Shown one piece after another: positions 1 through 8,649 of a stretch of 64,000 nucleotides of DNA. Where the stretch lies: positions 33,130 to 97,129 of the forward strand of contig CALZQA010000001.1 of NCBI GenBank assembly GCA_945828315.1, given 5' to 3'. The position numbers were made by a program, and so were the translations under genes. Every line of letters starts with the position of its first letter. The first letter of the stretch is position 1. The notes beneath the pieces were generated by a model. That model was not told where the DNA came from. It ran no database searches and saw nothing but the letters and a program-made list of their open reading frames with translations. The DNA is from an uncultured bacterium (GTDB taxonomy: Bacteria; Bacillota; Clostridia; Lachnospirales; Lachnospiraceae).

Positions 1-186
1 CATGACCATGCCCGCGCCTCCGCCGTAAGGATAGTCGTCTACTTTTTTATGCTTGTCCAGTGTATAGTCGCGGATATTGATGCAGTTGATCGTCACCAGC
101 CCTTTGTCCGCAGCACGACCGATAATACTTGTATTCAGACCCTCTGCCACCATATCCGGAAATAATGTCAATATATGAAAATTCAT
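1..186 (-). CDS. trmD: tRNA (guanine-N1)-methyltransferase TrmD, N-terminal part
   Basis: TrmD makes m1G37 in tRNAs from S-adenosylmethionine, preventing frameshifting. The 62 visible codons start with ATG at 186 behind an AAAAGGA ribosome-binding site. The peptide begins [13 protein letters not shown] and reaches the family's YGGGAGMVM segment, which is highly conserved. The gene runs off the left edge; roughly three quarters of a usual ~240-residue protein lies outside. It follows rimM by 56 bp in the same direction, the standard Firmicutes order, so co-transcription is likely. Identification rests on the motif and the context. Confidence 0.95.
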   Translation of the reverse strand, partial: MNFHILTLFPDMVAEGLNTSIIGRAADKGLVTINCINIRDYTLDKHKKVDDYPYGGGAGMVM

Positions 187-242
187 GGTATCGTCCTTTT
201 TATCTCACAGCCAACGCTTTGCGCGACGTTGCATAGCTCCCT

Positions 243-764
243 CTATTTATTCAGATCACGTAATCCCGGCAACAGATGAAGGATCACATATCCTTCCTCC
301 ACGTTGACCTCCTGCACGCAGTCATGGATCGCAGGCACCAGAAGTTCCTCCCCGTCTGCACCCTTGATCACATAAACATCATTTGCGCCCGTAGTGAGCA
401 CGTCAGTCAGTGTGCCAAGTTCCTCGCCCTCATCACTTTTTGCAGTCAGACCGATGAGATCCGCCACAAAATACTCGTCCTCTTCCAATTCCACAGCATT
501 TTCCCGGGTCACATAGAGGTTGCATTTTTTGTACTGCTCGATATCGTTGATATTGTCGTAATGCTTGAATTTAACGATGACCAGATTCTTAAAATAGCGG
601 ACGCGCTCCACCTCGAGGTGAAGATATTTTCCCTCTTTCGTAAGCAGTTCCACTTCCTCCAGATCATCGTAGCGTGACGGGTCATCCGTGGTGGGAAAAA
701 CCTTAACCTCTCCGCGCAGTCCATGTGTATCTAAAATTGCGCCGACCTGCAATAAATTGTCCAT
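243..764 (-). CDS. rimM: 16S rRNA processing protein RimM
   Basis: RimM is a ribosome assembly factor that binds the 30S subunit near S19 and helps 16S rRNA processing. The 173-residue protein starts MDNLLQVGAILDTHGLRGEVKV; the GLRGEVKV segment of the N-terminal barrel and the C-terminal PRC-barrel part (EYFVADLIG, ending LLPGLRDLNK) are typical. I chose the ATG at 764 because GGAAAGGAAAA precedes it; a longer frame to 818 would add 18 residues that only translate a hairpin. It lies between khpA and trmD. Confidence 0.95.
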   Translation of the reverse strand: MDNLLQVGAILDTHGLRGEVKVFPTTDDPSRYDDLEEVELLTKEGKYLHLEVERVRYFKNLVIVKFKHYDNINDIEQYKKCNLYVTRENAVELEEDEYFVADLIGLTAKSDEGEELGTLTDVLTTGANDVYVIKGADGEELLVPAIHDCVQEVNVEEGYVILHLLPGLRDLNK

Positions 765-779
765 ATTGTTTTCCTTTCC

Positions 780-816
780 GAAAAGAAAACGCATACTCAT
801 CAGAAGTATGCGTTTC
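780..816 (-). terminator. Hairpin with T-rich tail between khpA and rimM (possible attenuator)
   Basis: Seen: a perfect 10-bp inverted repeat (787-796 with 806-815, 9-nt loop) followed on the minus strand by TTTTCTTTTC. It lies just after the khpA stop and before the rimM ribosome-binding site. Only four of ten pairs are G-C, so it is at best a partial terminator that would lower rimM-trmD expression relative to rpsP. An RNA-processing site is the alternative. Confidence 0.5.
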
Positions 817-820
817 ATGG

Positions 821-1051
821 CTACTGCATGATATCCACAATAACCTTCTTTTCACTTTTTGAGGCTGCCGCCTTCACAACAGAACGGATTGCTTTCGCAA
901 TACGACCCTGTTTACCGATTACCTTACCCATGTCGGACTGTGCAACACGCAGCTCAACAACGATGGATTTATCGGTTTCTGTCTCAGTGACTGTGACCTG
1001 ATCCGGGTAATCGACCAAGGCTTTTGCGATGACTTCCACTAATTCCTTCAT
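821..1051 (-). CDS. khpA: KH-domain RNA-binding protein KhpA (YlqC family)
   Basis: A 76-residue single KH domain protein. It has the KH signature loop VIGKQGRIAKAI (GKQG at about residues 46-49), which contacts single-stranded RNA. In Firmicutes KhpA pairs with KhpB (Jag) and affects cell length and RNA stability; that role is family knowledge. It lies between rpsP and rimM as in Bacillus ylqC. Length is normal for the family. Confidence 0.93.
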   Translation of the reverse strand: MKELVEVIAKALVDYPDQVTVTETETDKSIVVELRVAQSDMGKVIGKQGRIAKAIRSVVKAAASKSEKKVIVDIMQ

Positions 1052-1064
1052 AGGTCTACCTCAC

Positions 1065-1310
1065 TTATTTCTCGATACCAGCTAACTTGAAAATCTTTGC
1101 AACAGTCTCGGTAGGCTGAGCGCCGTTTGCTAACCACTTCTTAGCTGCCTCTGCATCTACGTGATACTCACTGGGGTCCTTGGTAGGATCATAAGTTCCG
1201 ATCTCATCGATGCTCTGACCGTTACGAGCGGTTCTTGAATCTGCAACAACGATTCTATAGAAAGGAGCCTTCTTCTGTCCTAATCTCTTTAATCTGATCT
1301 TTACTGCCAT
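1065..1310 (-). CDS. rpsP: 30S ribosomal protein S16
   Basis: An 81-residue S16, a primary component of 30S assembly. The sequence begins [20 protein letters not shown] and carries [11 protein letters not shown] and EIGTYDP, all family signatures. An AAGGAGG site lies 8 nt before the ATG. It follows ffh by 39 bp and precedes khpA by 13 bp, so it is part of the same operon. Confidence 0.98.
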   Translation of the reverse strand: MAVKIRLKRLGQKKAPFYRIVVADSRTARNGQSIDEIGTYDPTKDPSEYHVDAEAAKKWLANGAQPTETVAKIFKLAGIEK

Positions 1311-1349
1311 TTCGTTTCACCTCCTTGAAATTTTTCCTTTTATCTATGG

Positions 1350-2699
1350 TTAAAACGGGAACTTAAATCTTCCCATTTTACCGCCTCTGCCCTTCATCAT
1401 GCCCGGCATCTGCTTCATCATCTTGCGCGCCTGCTCAAACTGCTTGACCAGACGATTGACTTCTGAGATATCCACACCGGCGCCGTTTGCGATCCGGCGT
1501 TTTCTGCTGGGGGTTAACACATTCGGGTTTGCCCGCTCCTGGGGCGTCATGGAATAGATGATCGCCTCGATGCGCGCCATCTTTTTTTCATCCATGGCAT
1601 TCTCGATCTCTGCCATCTGGGCACCGCCCACGCCCGGCATCATGCCAAGCACTTTGGAGAGACCTCCCATTTTTTTCATCTGGTTCATGGACTCCAGATA
1701 ATCATCAAAGGAGAATTCCGCTTTTTTCAGGCGCTGCTCCATCTCCTTTGCCTTGTCATCATCAAACTGCTCCTGTGCCTTCTCGATGAGTGTGAGCACA
1801 TCGCCCATACCCAGGATTCTGGATGCCATACGGTCGGGATAAAACTGCTCCAGATCGGAAAGTTTCTCACCCATGCCGACATAAAGGATCGGTTTTCCGG
1901 TCACTGCCCGGATGGAAAGCGCCGCACCACCTCTGGTGTCACCGTCCAGCTTTGTCAGGATCACACCATCAAGGCCGATCGTCTCGTCAAAGGTCTTTGC
2001 CACGTTGACCGCGTCCTGACCGGTCATCGCATCCACAACGAGGATCGTCTGTGCCACGTCCACATGCTCCTTGATGGAGACAAGCTCTGCCATCATGTCC
2101 TCATCCACGTGAAGACGTCCGGCTGTATCTAAGATGACGATATTAAAGTCATTCTTATGCGCATGCTCGATCGCTGCCTTTGCAATGTCCACCGGAGAGT
2201 TTTTATCTCCCATGGAAAAGACTTCCACGCCCTGCTTCTCACCGTTGATCTGCAGCTGTTCAATGGCTGCCGGACGGTACACATCGCAGGCAACCAGCAG
2301 CGGTTTTTTGCCCTTCTGCTTGAACTTTCCTGCCAGCTTTGCAGTGGTCGTCGTCTTACCGGCTCCCTGAAGACCTGCCATCATGATGACTGTGATCTCC
2401 TTGCCGGGGCGAAGCGCGATCTCCGTCGTCTCGGAACCCATCAGTGCGGTCATCTCCTCATTTACGATCTTGATGACCATCTGTCCCGGGTTCAGTCCGT
2501 TCATCACGTCGGAGCCGATTGCCCGCTCCTGCACGGTTTTCGTGAACTGCTTAACGACTTTAAAATTAACATCTGCCTCCAGAAGCGCCATCTTGACTTC
2601 CTTTAAGGCGACCTTTACGTCCTCCTCCGTCAAGCGGCCTTTGCTGCGCAGATTCTTGAACACATTTTGAAGTTTTTCTGATAAACCGTCAAATGCCAT
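1350..2699 (-). CDS. ffh: Signal recognition particle GTPase Ffh
   Basis: Ffh binds signal sequences and 4.5S RNA and delivers ribosomes to the membrane through FtsY. The 449 residues contain, in order, an N domain, the GTPase P-loop GLQGAGKTTTTAKLA (about 109-123), DTAGRLH, the TKLDGD specificity motif, and a methionine-rich M domain ending MPGMMKGRGGKMGRFKFPF. It starts 3 nt after ylxM, so translation is probably coupled. Its receptor FtsY is on the same strand about 7 kb upstream, separated by the galactan locus. Confidence 0.98.
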   Translation of the reverse strand: MAFDGLSEKLQNVFKNLRSKGRLTEEDVKVALKEVKMALLEADVNFKVVKQFTKTVQERAIGSDVMNGLNPGQMVIKIVNEEMTALMGSETTEIALRPGKEITVIMMAGLQGAGKTTTTAKLAGKFKQKGKKPLLVACDVYRPAAIEQLQINGEKQGVEVFSMGDKNSPVDIAKAAIEHAHKNDFNIVILDTAGRLHVDEDMMAELVSIKEHVDVAQTILVVDAMTGQDAVNVAKTFDETIGLDGVILTKLDGDTRGGAALSIRAVTGKPILYVGMGEKLSDLEQFYPDRMASRILGMGDVLTLIEKAQEQFDDDKAKEMEQRLKKAEFSFDDYLESMNQMKKMGGLSKVLGMMPGVGGAQMAEIENAMDEKKMARIEAIIYSMTPQERANPNVLTPSRKRRIANGAGVDISEVNRLVKQFEQARKMMKQMPGMMKGRGGKMGRFKFPF

Positions 2700-2702
2700 A
2701 CG

Positions 2703-3059
2703 TTATAATTCCTTTATGATCTCGCCGGAGATCTGTTTGATCTCCGTAAGCAACCGTTCCTCATGACTCTGCTCGTACGCTTCCGCTCTCTCCCGGATAC
2801 TCACTGCCTTTTCGCGAAGCTCCAGAAAGCGCTCCATGAGATGCAGCTTGTTCTCGTACTCCTCCAGCTTTTTGGTGGAGCGCTTGACGAGATCAAACAC
2901 TGCCTGTCTGGAAATATCCTGTTCCTCTGCGATCTCTCCGAGGGACAGATCATCAAACACAAAAGCTTCGAAGATCTTTTGCTGATGCTCATTTAAAAGC
3001 TCACCGTAAAAGTCATACAGGTAGGTCTGTCTTACTTTCGGTTCCATTTCTGATGCCAT
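2703..3059 (-). CDS. ylxM: YlxM family DNA-binding protein (UPF0122)
   Basis: A 118-residue helix-turn-helix protein of the YlxM/p13 family, almost always the gene before ffh in Firmicutes. It shows a sigma-70 region-4-like HTH (LSLGEIAEEQDISRQAVFDLV at about residues 38-58) and a charged C-terminal helix. Proposed roles are SRP-operon regulation or modulation of Ffh GTPase; neither can be shown from sequence. An AAAGGTG site precedes the ATG. Confidence 0.9.
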   Translation of the reverse strand: MASEMEPKVRQTYLYDFYGELLNEHQQKIFEAFVFDDLSLGEIAEEQDISRQAVFDLVKRSTKKLEEYENKLHLMERFLELREKAVSIRERAEAYEQSHEERLLTEIKQISGEIIKEL

Positions 3060-3091
3060 AAGTTTTACACCTTTTCTCTCAAACCTTAGCT

Positions 3092-3120
3092 ATCATACTA
3101 CAAGAAAAAAGAGGTGTCAA
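3092..3120 (-). promoter_or_regulatory. Sigma-A promoter of the ylxM-ffh-rpsP operon
   Basis: On the minus strand TTGACA (3115-3120) and TATGAT (3092-3097) are 17 bp apart, close to consensus, about 35 bp before the ylxM start. An inverted repeat (arms near 3100-3110 and 3122-3135) overlaps the spacer; its meaning is unknown. Confidence 0.85.
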
Positions 3121-3156
3121 GCATTTTTTCTTGTCACCTCTGAAATCTTTCGGCAC

Positions 3157-3190
3157 AAAAAGAGCCCTTCGCATCCTGCAAAGAGCCCTC
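3157..3190 (-). terminator. Terminator of the galactan transporter operon
   Basis: On the minus strand a 10-bp stem with two G-U pairs (3177-3186 with 3164-3173), a 3-nt loop and a TCTTTTTG tail lie just after the last permease gene. This closes the GH53-transporter operon and insulates the ylxM promoter. Confidence 0.8.
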
Positions 3191-3210
3191 TATCTGATTT
3201 ATATGCAAAT

Positions 3211-4044
3211 TTATCCTTTGACAGCACCCGTCATACCTTCCACAAAGCTTCTCTGTAATGCGAAGAACACAATAACCGTAGGCAGGGTGGAGATCAATAC
3301 CGCCAGCATCAACTGGCCGTAATCGATATAATGACCGGAAGTCATGTTTGCGACCAGCATCGGGAATGTCTGTGTCGTATCGTCCGACATAATGAGCTTT
3401 GCCCACATGTAATTGTTCCACGCATTCATGAATGTGATCGTCATGCCCGCCGCATAGGTCGCTTTCATGGTCGGCACATACATTTTGAAAAAGATTCCAA
3501 GTTCATTTTCTCCATCAATACGCGCAGCCTCCACGATTTCCATCGGAAATGCCCGACTGTTCTGACGAAACAGCATGATCAAAAATACGGATGAGATCGA
3601 TGGCAAAATAAAACCAAGCGTTGTATCCAGAAGATGCAATTTGGAATACATTTGATACAGCGGGATCATTGTCGCCGTAAAAGGGATCATCATCGTCAGC
3701 ATCAATCCCGCAAACACATGATCCTTATGCTTGTCATGATAGATCTCAAAACCGTAGCCCGCAATGGATGACACAACCAGTGATACAAATGTTGTGACAA
3801 CCGAATATTTCACGGAATTCAACAGTGCAGGACCGATGGCATACGTAGAAACCAGCGTTTTCCAGTTTTCCAGAAGATATCCTCCCGGTACCAATGTGCC
3901 TCGCAGAATATCCACACTCTTATTTGTAGCCGCCACGATCACCCAGAACAGCGGGAATACGCAAAACAGGGATATCATTGACAAAAGTATATTTTTCGGT
4001 GCACGCCTCAGCAATCTTTTTGCTGTCTTATTCACGCTTATCAC
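3211..4044 (-). CDS. ABC sugar transporter permease, MalG type
   Basis: A 277-residue inner-membrane subunit of a carbohydrate uptake (CUT1) ABC transporter. It has about six hydrophobic segments and the cytoplasmic EAA loop (VEAARIDGENELGIFFKMYVP) that docks the ATPase. It overlaps the upstream permease by 17 bp, so translation is coupled. No ATPase gene is in the locus, so a shared MsmK/MsmX-type ATPase is inferred. The substrate is inferred to be galacto-oligosaccharides from the adjacent GH53 enzyme. It is the last gene of the operon. Confidence 0.9.
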   Translation of the reverse strand: MISVNKTAKRLLRRAPKNILLSMISLFCVFPLFWVIVAATNKSVDILRGTLVPGGYLLENWKTLVSTYAIGPALLNSVKYSVVTTFVSLVVSSIAGYGFEIYHDKHKDHVFAGLMLTMMIPFTATMIPLYQMYSKLHLLDTTLGFILPSISSVFLIMLFRQNSRAFPMEIVEAARIDGENELGIFFKMYVPTMKATYAAGMTITFMNAWNNYMWAKLIMSDDTTQTFPMLVANMTSGHYIDYGQLMLAVLISTLPTVIVFFALQRSFVEGMTGAVKG

Positions 4045-4909
4045 CTACCTTCATCTGAACAAATGTAATGATCGCCGCCATCAACAGGATCAGCATACCC
4101 ATCGCGCATGAATATCCGAAATTCGGAACATTAACAAAGGATGTATTGTATACATAATGTGCCAATGACATAGATGAAAATCCCGGTCCTCCATTTGTAA
4201 GGTTGACAGACTCATCATATACCTGCAACGCACTGTTGATCGCCATGACCGTCGTAAAGAGAATCATCGGCTTTAACATCGGTAATGTGATCCGCCAGAA
4301 GCTCTGCCACTTATTTGCCCCATCGATCTTTGCCGCCTCGTACATGGACGCATCTATGTTCTGCAGCCCCGCGAGGAAGAAGATCATCTGGTAACCCAGC
4401 CAGCGCCAGATTCTCATAATAATGATAATAATCCTGGCACTGGTCGGATGCCCCAGAAAATTATAGGGAGTATCTAATATGCCCATGCCTACGAGAACCG
4501 TATTTACAAAACCATCCATCGCAAACAATGAGCGGAAAATAACTGCCGAAGCAACGAGCGATACTGCTGCCGGAAGGAAAATACAGGTTCTGTAGATTCC
4601 CTTCAACTTCAGCATCTGATCATTTAAAAGTACCGCCAGTATGATACCCAGAATGATCATGATAGGTACGGAGAAGACCATATACTCGAAAGTGGTTATA
4701 ATCGTCTGCTTAAAAGTGGGATCCTGCAGCATCCTCACATAATTGGATAAGCCTGCCCATGTCAGATTGCTCCCACGCCCGGTCTGCAAAGACAGCAGAA
4801 ATGCCTTTACCAGGGGAATGATACTTAATACAATCAGAAGCACGACTGCCGGTGTCACAAACACCCATCCGGTCATGTTCTGCCGCATTTTCACACTTGC
4901 CTTTTTCAC
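4028..4909 (-). CDS. ABC sugar transporter permease, MalF type
   Basis: A 293-residue CUT1 permease with six predicted membrane helices and the EAA motif YEAAKIDGANKWQSFWRITLP. The first membrane segment is preceded by a short basic N-terminus. It sits between the binding-protein gene (12-bp gap) and the second permease (17-bp overlap). With that protein it should form the transmembrane heterodimer. Sugar specificity is inferred from the neighbouring galactanase only. Confidence 0.9.
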   Translation of the reverse strand: MKKASVKMRQNMTGWVFVTPAVVLLIVLSIIPLVKAFLLSLQTGRGSNLTWAGLSNYVRMLQDPTFKQTIITTFEYMVFSVPIMIILGIILAVLLNDQMLKLKGIYRTCIFLPAAVSLVASAVIFRSLFAMDGFVNTVLVGMGILDTPYNFLGHPTSARIIIIIMRIWRWLGYQMIFFLAGLQNIDASMYEAAKIDGANKWQSFWRITLPMLKPMILFTTVMAINSALQVYDESVNLTNGGPGFSSMSLAHYVYNTSFVNVPNFGYSCAMGMLILLMAAIITFVQMKVGDKRE

Positions 4910-4921
4910 CGAAAATCCTCC

Positions 4922-6283
4922 TTACTGCTGGCTCATCTCAAAGGTGAGTGTATCCTGCGCCGCACTGAGCGCACTATCCATATCCGTTCCGGAATAGATG
5001 ATCTCTGTCACTGCATTTGCCACATCCATCATGGCATTCTGGAAATATGTACCCACATAACATTCCGGTACATTTCCTGAATATGCAGTGATCATTGCAA
5101 ACACCGGCTGCTCACTGAAAAATTCATCCGGCACGGTATACTTTTCACCATTAGAAGCAGGAAGCCAGGTGGAAATCGCACCTGTTGATAAAATCTCATC
5201 ATAAAGCGCGGTACTGCCTCCAAATGTGGATTTAAAGAAATCTACGGCTAATTCAGGATTTTCACAACTGGTCGTAATCGCCCAGCTGGATCCGCCCTGG
5301 CTGGAATAATTCGTTGCACCCTCGATGCCGTCCAGACTCGGAAGGTTTGTGATCTGCCACTTTCCACTCTGATCCTCCGCGGAACGGATAGATGACATGA
5401 TCCAGCATCCGTTCATCGCTCCTGCGATACGTCCGGTATTCATACCTCCGATGTAAGTATCCCATCCGGTCTCTTCTGTATAAACACCGGCCTCTACCAT
5501 CTCTGTATAAAGCTCGATCGTCTTTTTCAGCACGGCATTGTCAGTCAGATTTGCTGTTCCATCCTCGTTAAAGAAAGAACCACCCGCAGACTGAAGCATG
5601 ATCGTGATCTGGTTGTAGCAGCTCAAGCCGTTTAACAATGGACAACCTGTCACATCCAGCACATGTTTTGCCTTTTCGATCCAATCTTCCCATGTGATGT
5701 CTGTAAAATCATCAATCGTATATCCTGCCTGCTCCAAAATATCTGTCCGGTAGCATGCGATCGCTGTTCCACTGTCAAAAGGAATACCATAATTTCTTCC
5801 GTCAACAGATGACATACCGACCTTGCCGGGTGAAAACTCCTCATAATTAAATCCATAATCAGTCAGATCCGTAAAAATCTCAGGATAGCTGATCACATTT
5901 TTCTGAAATCCGGTATCATCAAATAAAATGATATCCGGTAATGTATCTAATTCACCCGATGTAGATGCTGTCGCCAGCTTGGCGGAAATGCTCTCCGAAT
6001 CAATCTCTTCCACATCCAGTTCAAAATTCGGATGCTCCTCGCGGTAGATATCCGCTGCCACATTCAAGGCATTGATATTATAGGTCGGATCCCAGCACCA
6101 TACTTTGAGTGTCTGCGGTCCTTCTGCTGCAGCATCCACAGCGTCATCGCCACTCCCTTCAGCAGGCTCCTCTGTTTCCGTTTCTGTGTCTGTTCCGACT
6201 GTATCTGTGCTGCTTCCGCAACCAGTCAGTAATGTCGCTGCCATCACACCTGTGAGCAGCATTGCTAAAATTCTCTTTTTCAT
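4922..6283 (-). CDS. Sugar ABC transporter substrate-binding lipoprotein
   Basis: A 453-residue extracellular binding protein. The N-terminus is a lipoprotein signal peptide with lipobox LLTGC and lipidated Cys22, followed by an acidic Thr/Glu-rich tether (about 25-55) and a type-1 solute-binding fold (SBP_bac family). Low-complexity acidic linkers like this are common in gut Clostridia. It is the second gene of the operon, 18 bp after the GH53 gene. Its probable ligands are beta-1,4-galacto-oligosaccharides, an inference from context. Confidence 0.92.
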   Translation of the reverse strand: MKKRILAMLLTGVMAATLLTGCGSSTDTVGTDTETETEEPAEGSGDDAVDAAAEGPQTLKVWCWDPTYNINALNVAADIYREEHPNFELDVEEIDSESISAKLATASTSGELDTLPDIILFDDTGFQKNVISYPEIFTDLTDYGFNYEEFSPGKVGMSSVDGRNYGIPFDSGTAIACYRTDILEQAGYTIDDFTDITWEDWIEKAKHVLDVTGCPLLNGLSCYNQITIMLQSAGGSFFNEDGTANLTDNAVLKKTIELYTEMVEAGVYTEETGWDTYIGGMNTGRIAGAMNGCWIMSSIRSAEDQSGKWQITNLPSLDGIEGATNYSSQGGSSWAITTSCENPELAVDFFKSTFGGSTALYDEILSTGAISTWLPASNGEKYTVPDEFFSEQPVFAMITAYSGNVPECYVGTYFQNAMMDVANAVTEIIYSGTDMDSALSAAQDTLTFEMSQQ

Positions 6284-6301
6284 TGTATGTTACCCTCCGT
6301 T

Positions 6302-7342
6302 TTATATATATTTTTTATAGGCACTAAGTACCTTTGTGTACTGTAATGTTTTGTCCCCAACCAATCTGGCAGCACCGAGCAGGTAATGATCCGGCAAAAT
6401 CTCCCGACATACCTCAGGCTCCCAGTAAAAAACGCCAAGTCCCTGTCCATCCGGCAGTGACTGTAATACTTCTACGCAATCACACATAAGATCATAGGTT
6501 CCATCCACATCTGTATCCTCCCCACCGACCTCTGCGATCAACACCGGTTTTTGATATTTCTGCTGATACATTTCCAACCAGCCGCGCAACATTTTCTGAT
6601 CATCCTTTTTTGACTGATACCATTCTGGATAAAAGGCCGTATCCAGCCGTTCATACCAGTAGGGATAATACGAAAAGCCTAAGATATCTGTTTTTCCTCC
6701 ATTTTCAAAAAAATTGTCCCAAAACGGCATACACCATTCCTCGTTATGGACACCTGCCACATGCGTGATCACCTGCGTATCCGGACAGACCTCTTTTACT
6801 GCGTCATAACCACAGTTCAAAAAACGAACGAGTTGCTTCGGTGCTGTTTTCCGACTTCCATGCGGCAATAAAATACCAGGATTGATCTCATTACCGACCT
6901 GTACCCATTTCGGGATTACACCATGTTCACGAAAAAGTTTCAGCACTTCTCTTGTATGCCCGTAAACACGTCCTTCCAATTCCTCATCCGTGTCATTTTC
7001 CCATGCTTTGGGAATATCCTGAAGCATCGGATCCGCAAAATGATCACTGTAGTGAAAATCAAGCATCAGATCCATGTCAAGTTCTTTTACCCGCTTTGCC
7101 ACTGCAAGGACACTTTCTGCATCGCAGTAGCCAAGCATACAGGTCTCATCCTCTTTCTTTTTCCAGAATGCATCCTTCGGTGGATTAACAAAAATCCGAA
7201 GTCGAACTGCATTCACTCCCATTTCCCTGCACCGTAATATAGGATCTGTCACATTTCCGGCATCATCGATCCATGAATAGCCCAGCGCCTCCAGCTGACT
7301 CACCCAGCCCAGATCTGCGCCCAGCGCAATTTTTTGTGTCAT
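6302..7342 (-). CDS. GH53 endo-beta-1,4-galactanase, cytoplasmic
   Basis: A 346-residue glycoside hydrolase of family 53, which cleaves beta-1,4-galactan side chains of pectin. It shows the GH53 opening GADLGWVSQLE, the acid/base region VQVGNEINPGILLPHG and the nucleophile region IAEVGGEDTD. I chose the ATG at 7342 because GGAGG lies 6 nt upstream; a TTG six codons earlier lacks a site. There is no signal peptide, so it probably acts on oligosaccharides already imported by the transporter encoded downstream. That is unusual, as most GH53 enzymes are secreted. Confidence 0.92.
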   Translation of the reverse strand: MTQKIALGADLGWVSQLEALGYSWIDDAGNVTDPILRCREMGVNAVRLRIFVNPPKDAFWKKKEDETCMLGYCDAESVLAVAKRVKELDMDLMLDFHYSDHFADPMLQDIPKAWENDTDEELEGRVYGHTREVLKLFREHGVIPKWVQVGNEINPGILLPHGSRKTAPKQLVRFLNCGYDAVKEVCPDTQVITHVAGVHNEEWCMPFWDNFFENGGKTDILGFSYYPYWYERLDTAFYPEWYQSKKDDQKMLRGWLEMYQQKYQKPVLIAEVGGEDTDVDGTYDLMCDCVEVLQSLPDGQGLGVFYWEPEVCREILPDHYLLGAARLVGDKTLQYTKVLSAYKKYI

Positions 7343-7411
7343 ATTTACCTCCAAATTCAAGTTACAGCTTTCCTTTTTTTGACCTTTTAGCTAAATGGAT
7401 CTTATGAAATT

Positions 7412-7441
7412 ATTTTAACTTCTTCCAATATGTGGTACAAT
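7412..7441. promoter_or_regulatory. Overlapping divergent promoters, GH53 operon and araC
   Basis: Minus strand: TTGTAC (7435-7440), 17 bp, TAAAAT (7412-7417), directed at the GH53 gene. Plus strand: TACAAT (7436-7441) with a weak -35 (TTTTAA, 7413-7418), directed at the AraC gene. The two overlap in the 178-bp intergenic region, so one bound AraC protein could control both. Weak -35 boxes fit activator dependence. Confidence 0.5.
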
Positions 7442-7520
7442 ATCTGCGAGCGACAAACACATCCTATTTTGTATCAAATATGGGAATGATAGTATTTCTG
7501 ACATAAACGGAGAATCAAAA

Positions 7521-8591
7521 ATGGATACACACGATCTGTTAAATCAACTGCGTACAGAAAATGAGAACGCATCTTTTGATATTTTGAATACAGCCAGTGA
7601 CATTAACATGCTCTACAAGCTAAAGGCTCCCTTTCAGGTCACTTACGAATATTGCAGCGGCACAAATGAACAGGATTATTTGAATGTACTGTCTCTGTCA
7701 CCCAATGGTCCTTCTTACACTAAGGAACCCATCGGACTGCATAATTACATCTACCATAACATGGCGCCGCACTTTCACGACTATTACGAATTTCTGATCG
7801 TTTTGGAGGGTGCACTCTACCAGCAGATCGAAGGAAAGGAATATCTCTACCAGGAAGGTTCCTGCTGTCTGATCAACCGAAATCTTCGTCACAAAGAAAT
7901 TTTTGATCAGTCATCGAAGATCCTGTTTCTTGGATTTTCCGCGGAATATATGACGGAACTTCTGCAATCCGCCGAACCGGGCAGTGAACAGAAAAACATG
8001 TATATTTCAGATACCGCTCTTGCGGATTTTATTTTGGAAGATATCCAATCTCCCGGCAGAAAGGCTTATCTGGATTTTATCCCAAATTATCAAAATAAAC
8101 GTTCCCTGCGCACACTCCACCGACTTTCCGAAGCGCTCATTGACACGATGATGTTTCCAAAGTTCGGTTCCTCTCATCTGACCAGGGGACTGCTCTGTTA
8201 TATATTGCAATATCTGTCCTCACAGGAGGATTATCACTGCTCATTGATAGAATTAAGCAGTGACCGCGATTATCTGTTGTTTGCCCGCGTGGAGCACCTG
8301 TTAGAGGAAAATAACGGAAGAATTTCCCGCGAAGAATTATCGAAGATTTTAAATTACAGCGGTGACTATCTGAACCGGATCGTAAAAAAATATACCGGCA
8401 TGTCACTGCACGAATACGGTATGAAGATCTGCATGAAAAAAGCCGCAAGCCAACTCACAAAAACCAATCGGTCCATCTCTGAAATTGCAAGCGATCTGCA
8501 ATTTACAAACCGGACTTATTTTTACAAGCTGTTTACGGCAGAATACGGAATGACACCAAAAGAATACCGTATCCAAAATAAATCATTTTAA
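7521..8591 (+). CDS. AraC family transcriptional regulator
   Basis: A 356-residue regulator: N-terminal cupin sensor region (about 75-150; HFHDYYEFLIVLEG is the sugar-binding barrel strand) and a C-terminal AraC/XylS DNA-binding domain with two HTH motifs (about 255-355; ending PKEYRIQNKSF). CGGAGA precedes the ATG. It is transcribed away from the GH53-transporter operon and is the obvious candidate activator. The inducer is probably galactose or a galacto-oligosaccharide; this is inferred. Confidence 0.92.
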   Translation: MDTHDLLNQLRTENENASFDILNTASDINMLYKLKAPFQVTYEYCSGTNEQDYLNVLSLSPNGPSYTKEPIGLHNYIYHNMAPHFHDYYEFLIVLEGALYQQIEGKEYLYQEGSCCLINRNLRHKEIFDQSSKILFLGFSAEYMTELLQSAEPGSEQKNMYISDTALADFILEDIQSPGRKAYLDFIPNYQNKRSLRTLHRLSEALIDTMMFPKFGSSHLTRGLLCYILQYLSSQEDYHCSLIELSSDRDYLLFARVEHLLEENNGRISREELSKILNYSGDYLNRIVKKYTGMSLHEYGMKICMKKAASQLTKTNRSISEIASDLQFTNRTYFYKLFTAEYGMTPKEYRIQNKSF

Positions 8592-8597
8592 GCAATA

Positions 8598-8642
8598 GGG
8601 ACGTTCTTTCTGCCATGCAGAGAGTGGCAGAAAGAACGTCCC
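8598..8642. repeat. REP-like perfect palindrome
   Basis: An 18-bp arm (8598-8615, GGGACGTTCTTTCTGCCA) is repeated perfectly inverted at 8625-8642 around a 9-nt loop. No T-tract follows on either strand, so it is not a classical terminator. The GGGACG..CGTCCC ends resemble the REP palindromes common between convergent genes in Clostridia that are linked to RAYT (TnpA_REP) transposases. It lies between the convergent araC and ilvA genes. No second copy was seen in this window. Confidence 0.75.
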
Positions 8643-8649
8643 CACGTGC

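Noticed and set aside
243..818. Longer RimM with an 18-residue N-terminal extension
   Set aside because: The extension translates a hairpin and lacks a ribosome-binding site; the ATG at 764 has one and fits the family.
3160..3190. Direct repeat AAAGAGCCCT near the transporter operon end
   Set aside because: It is explained by the two arms of the terminator with G-U pairs.
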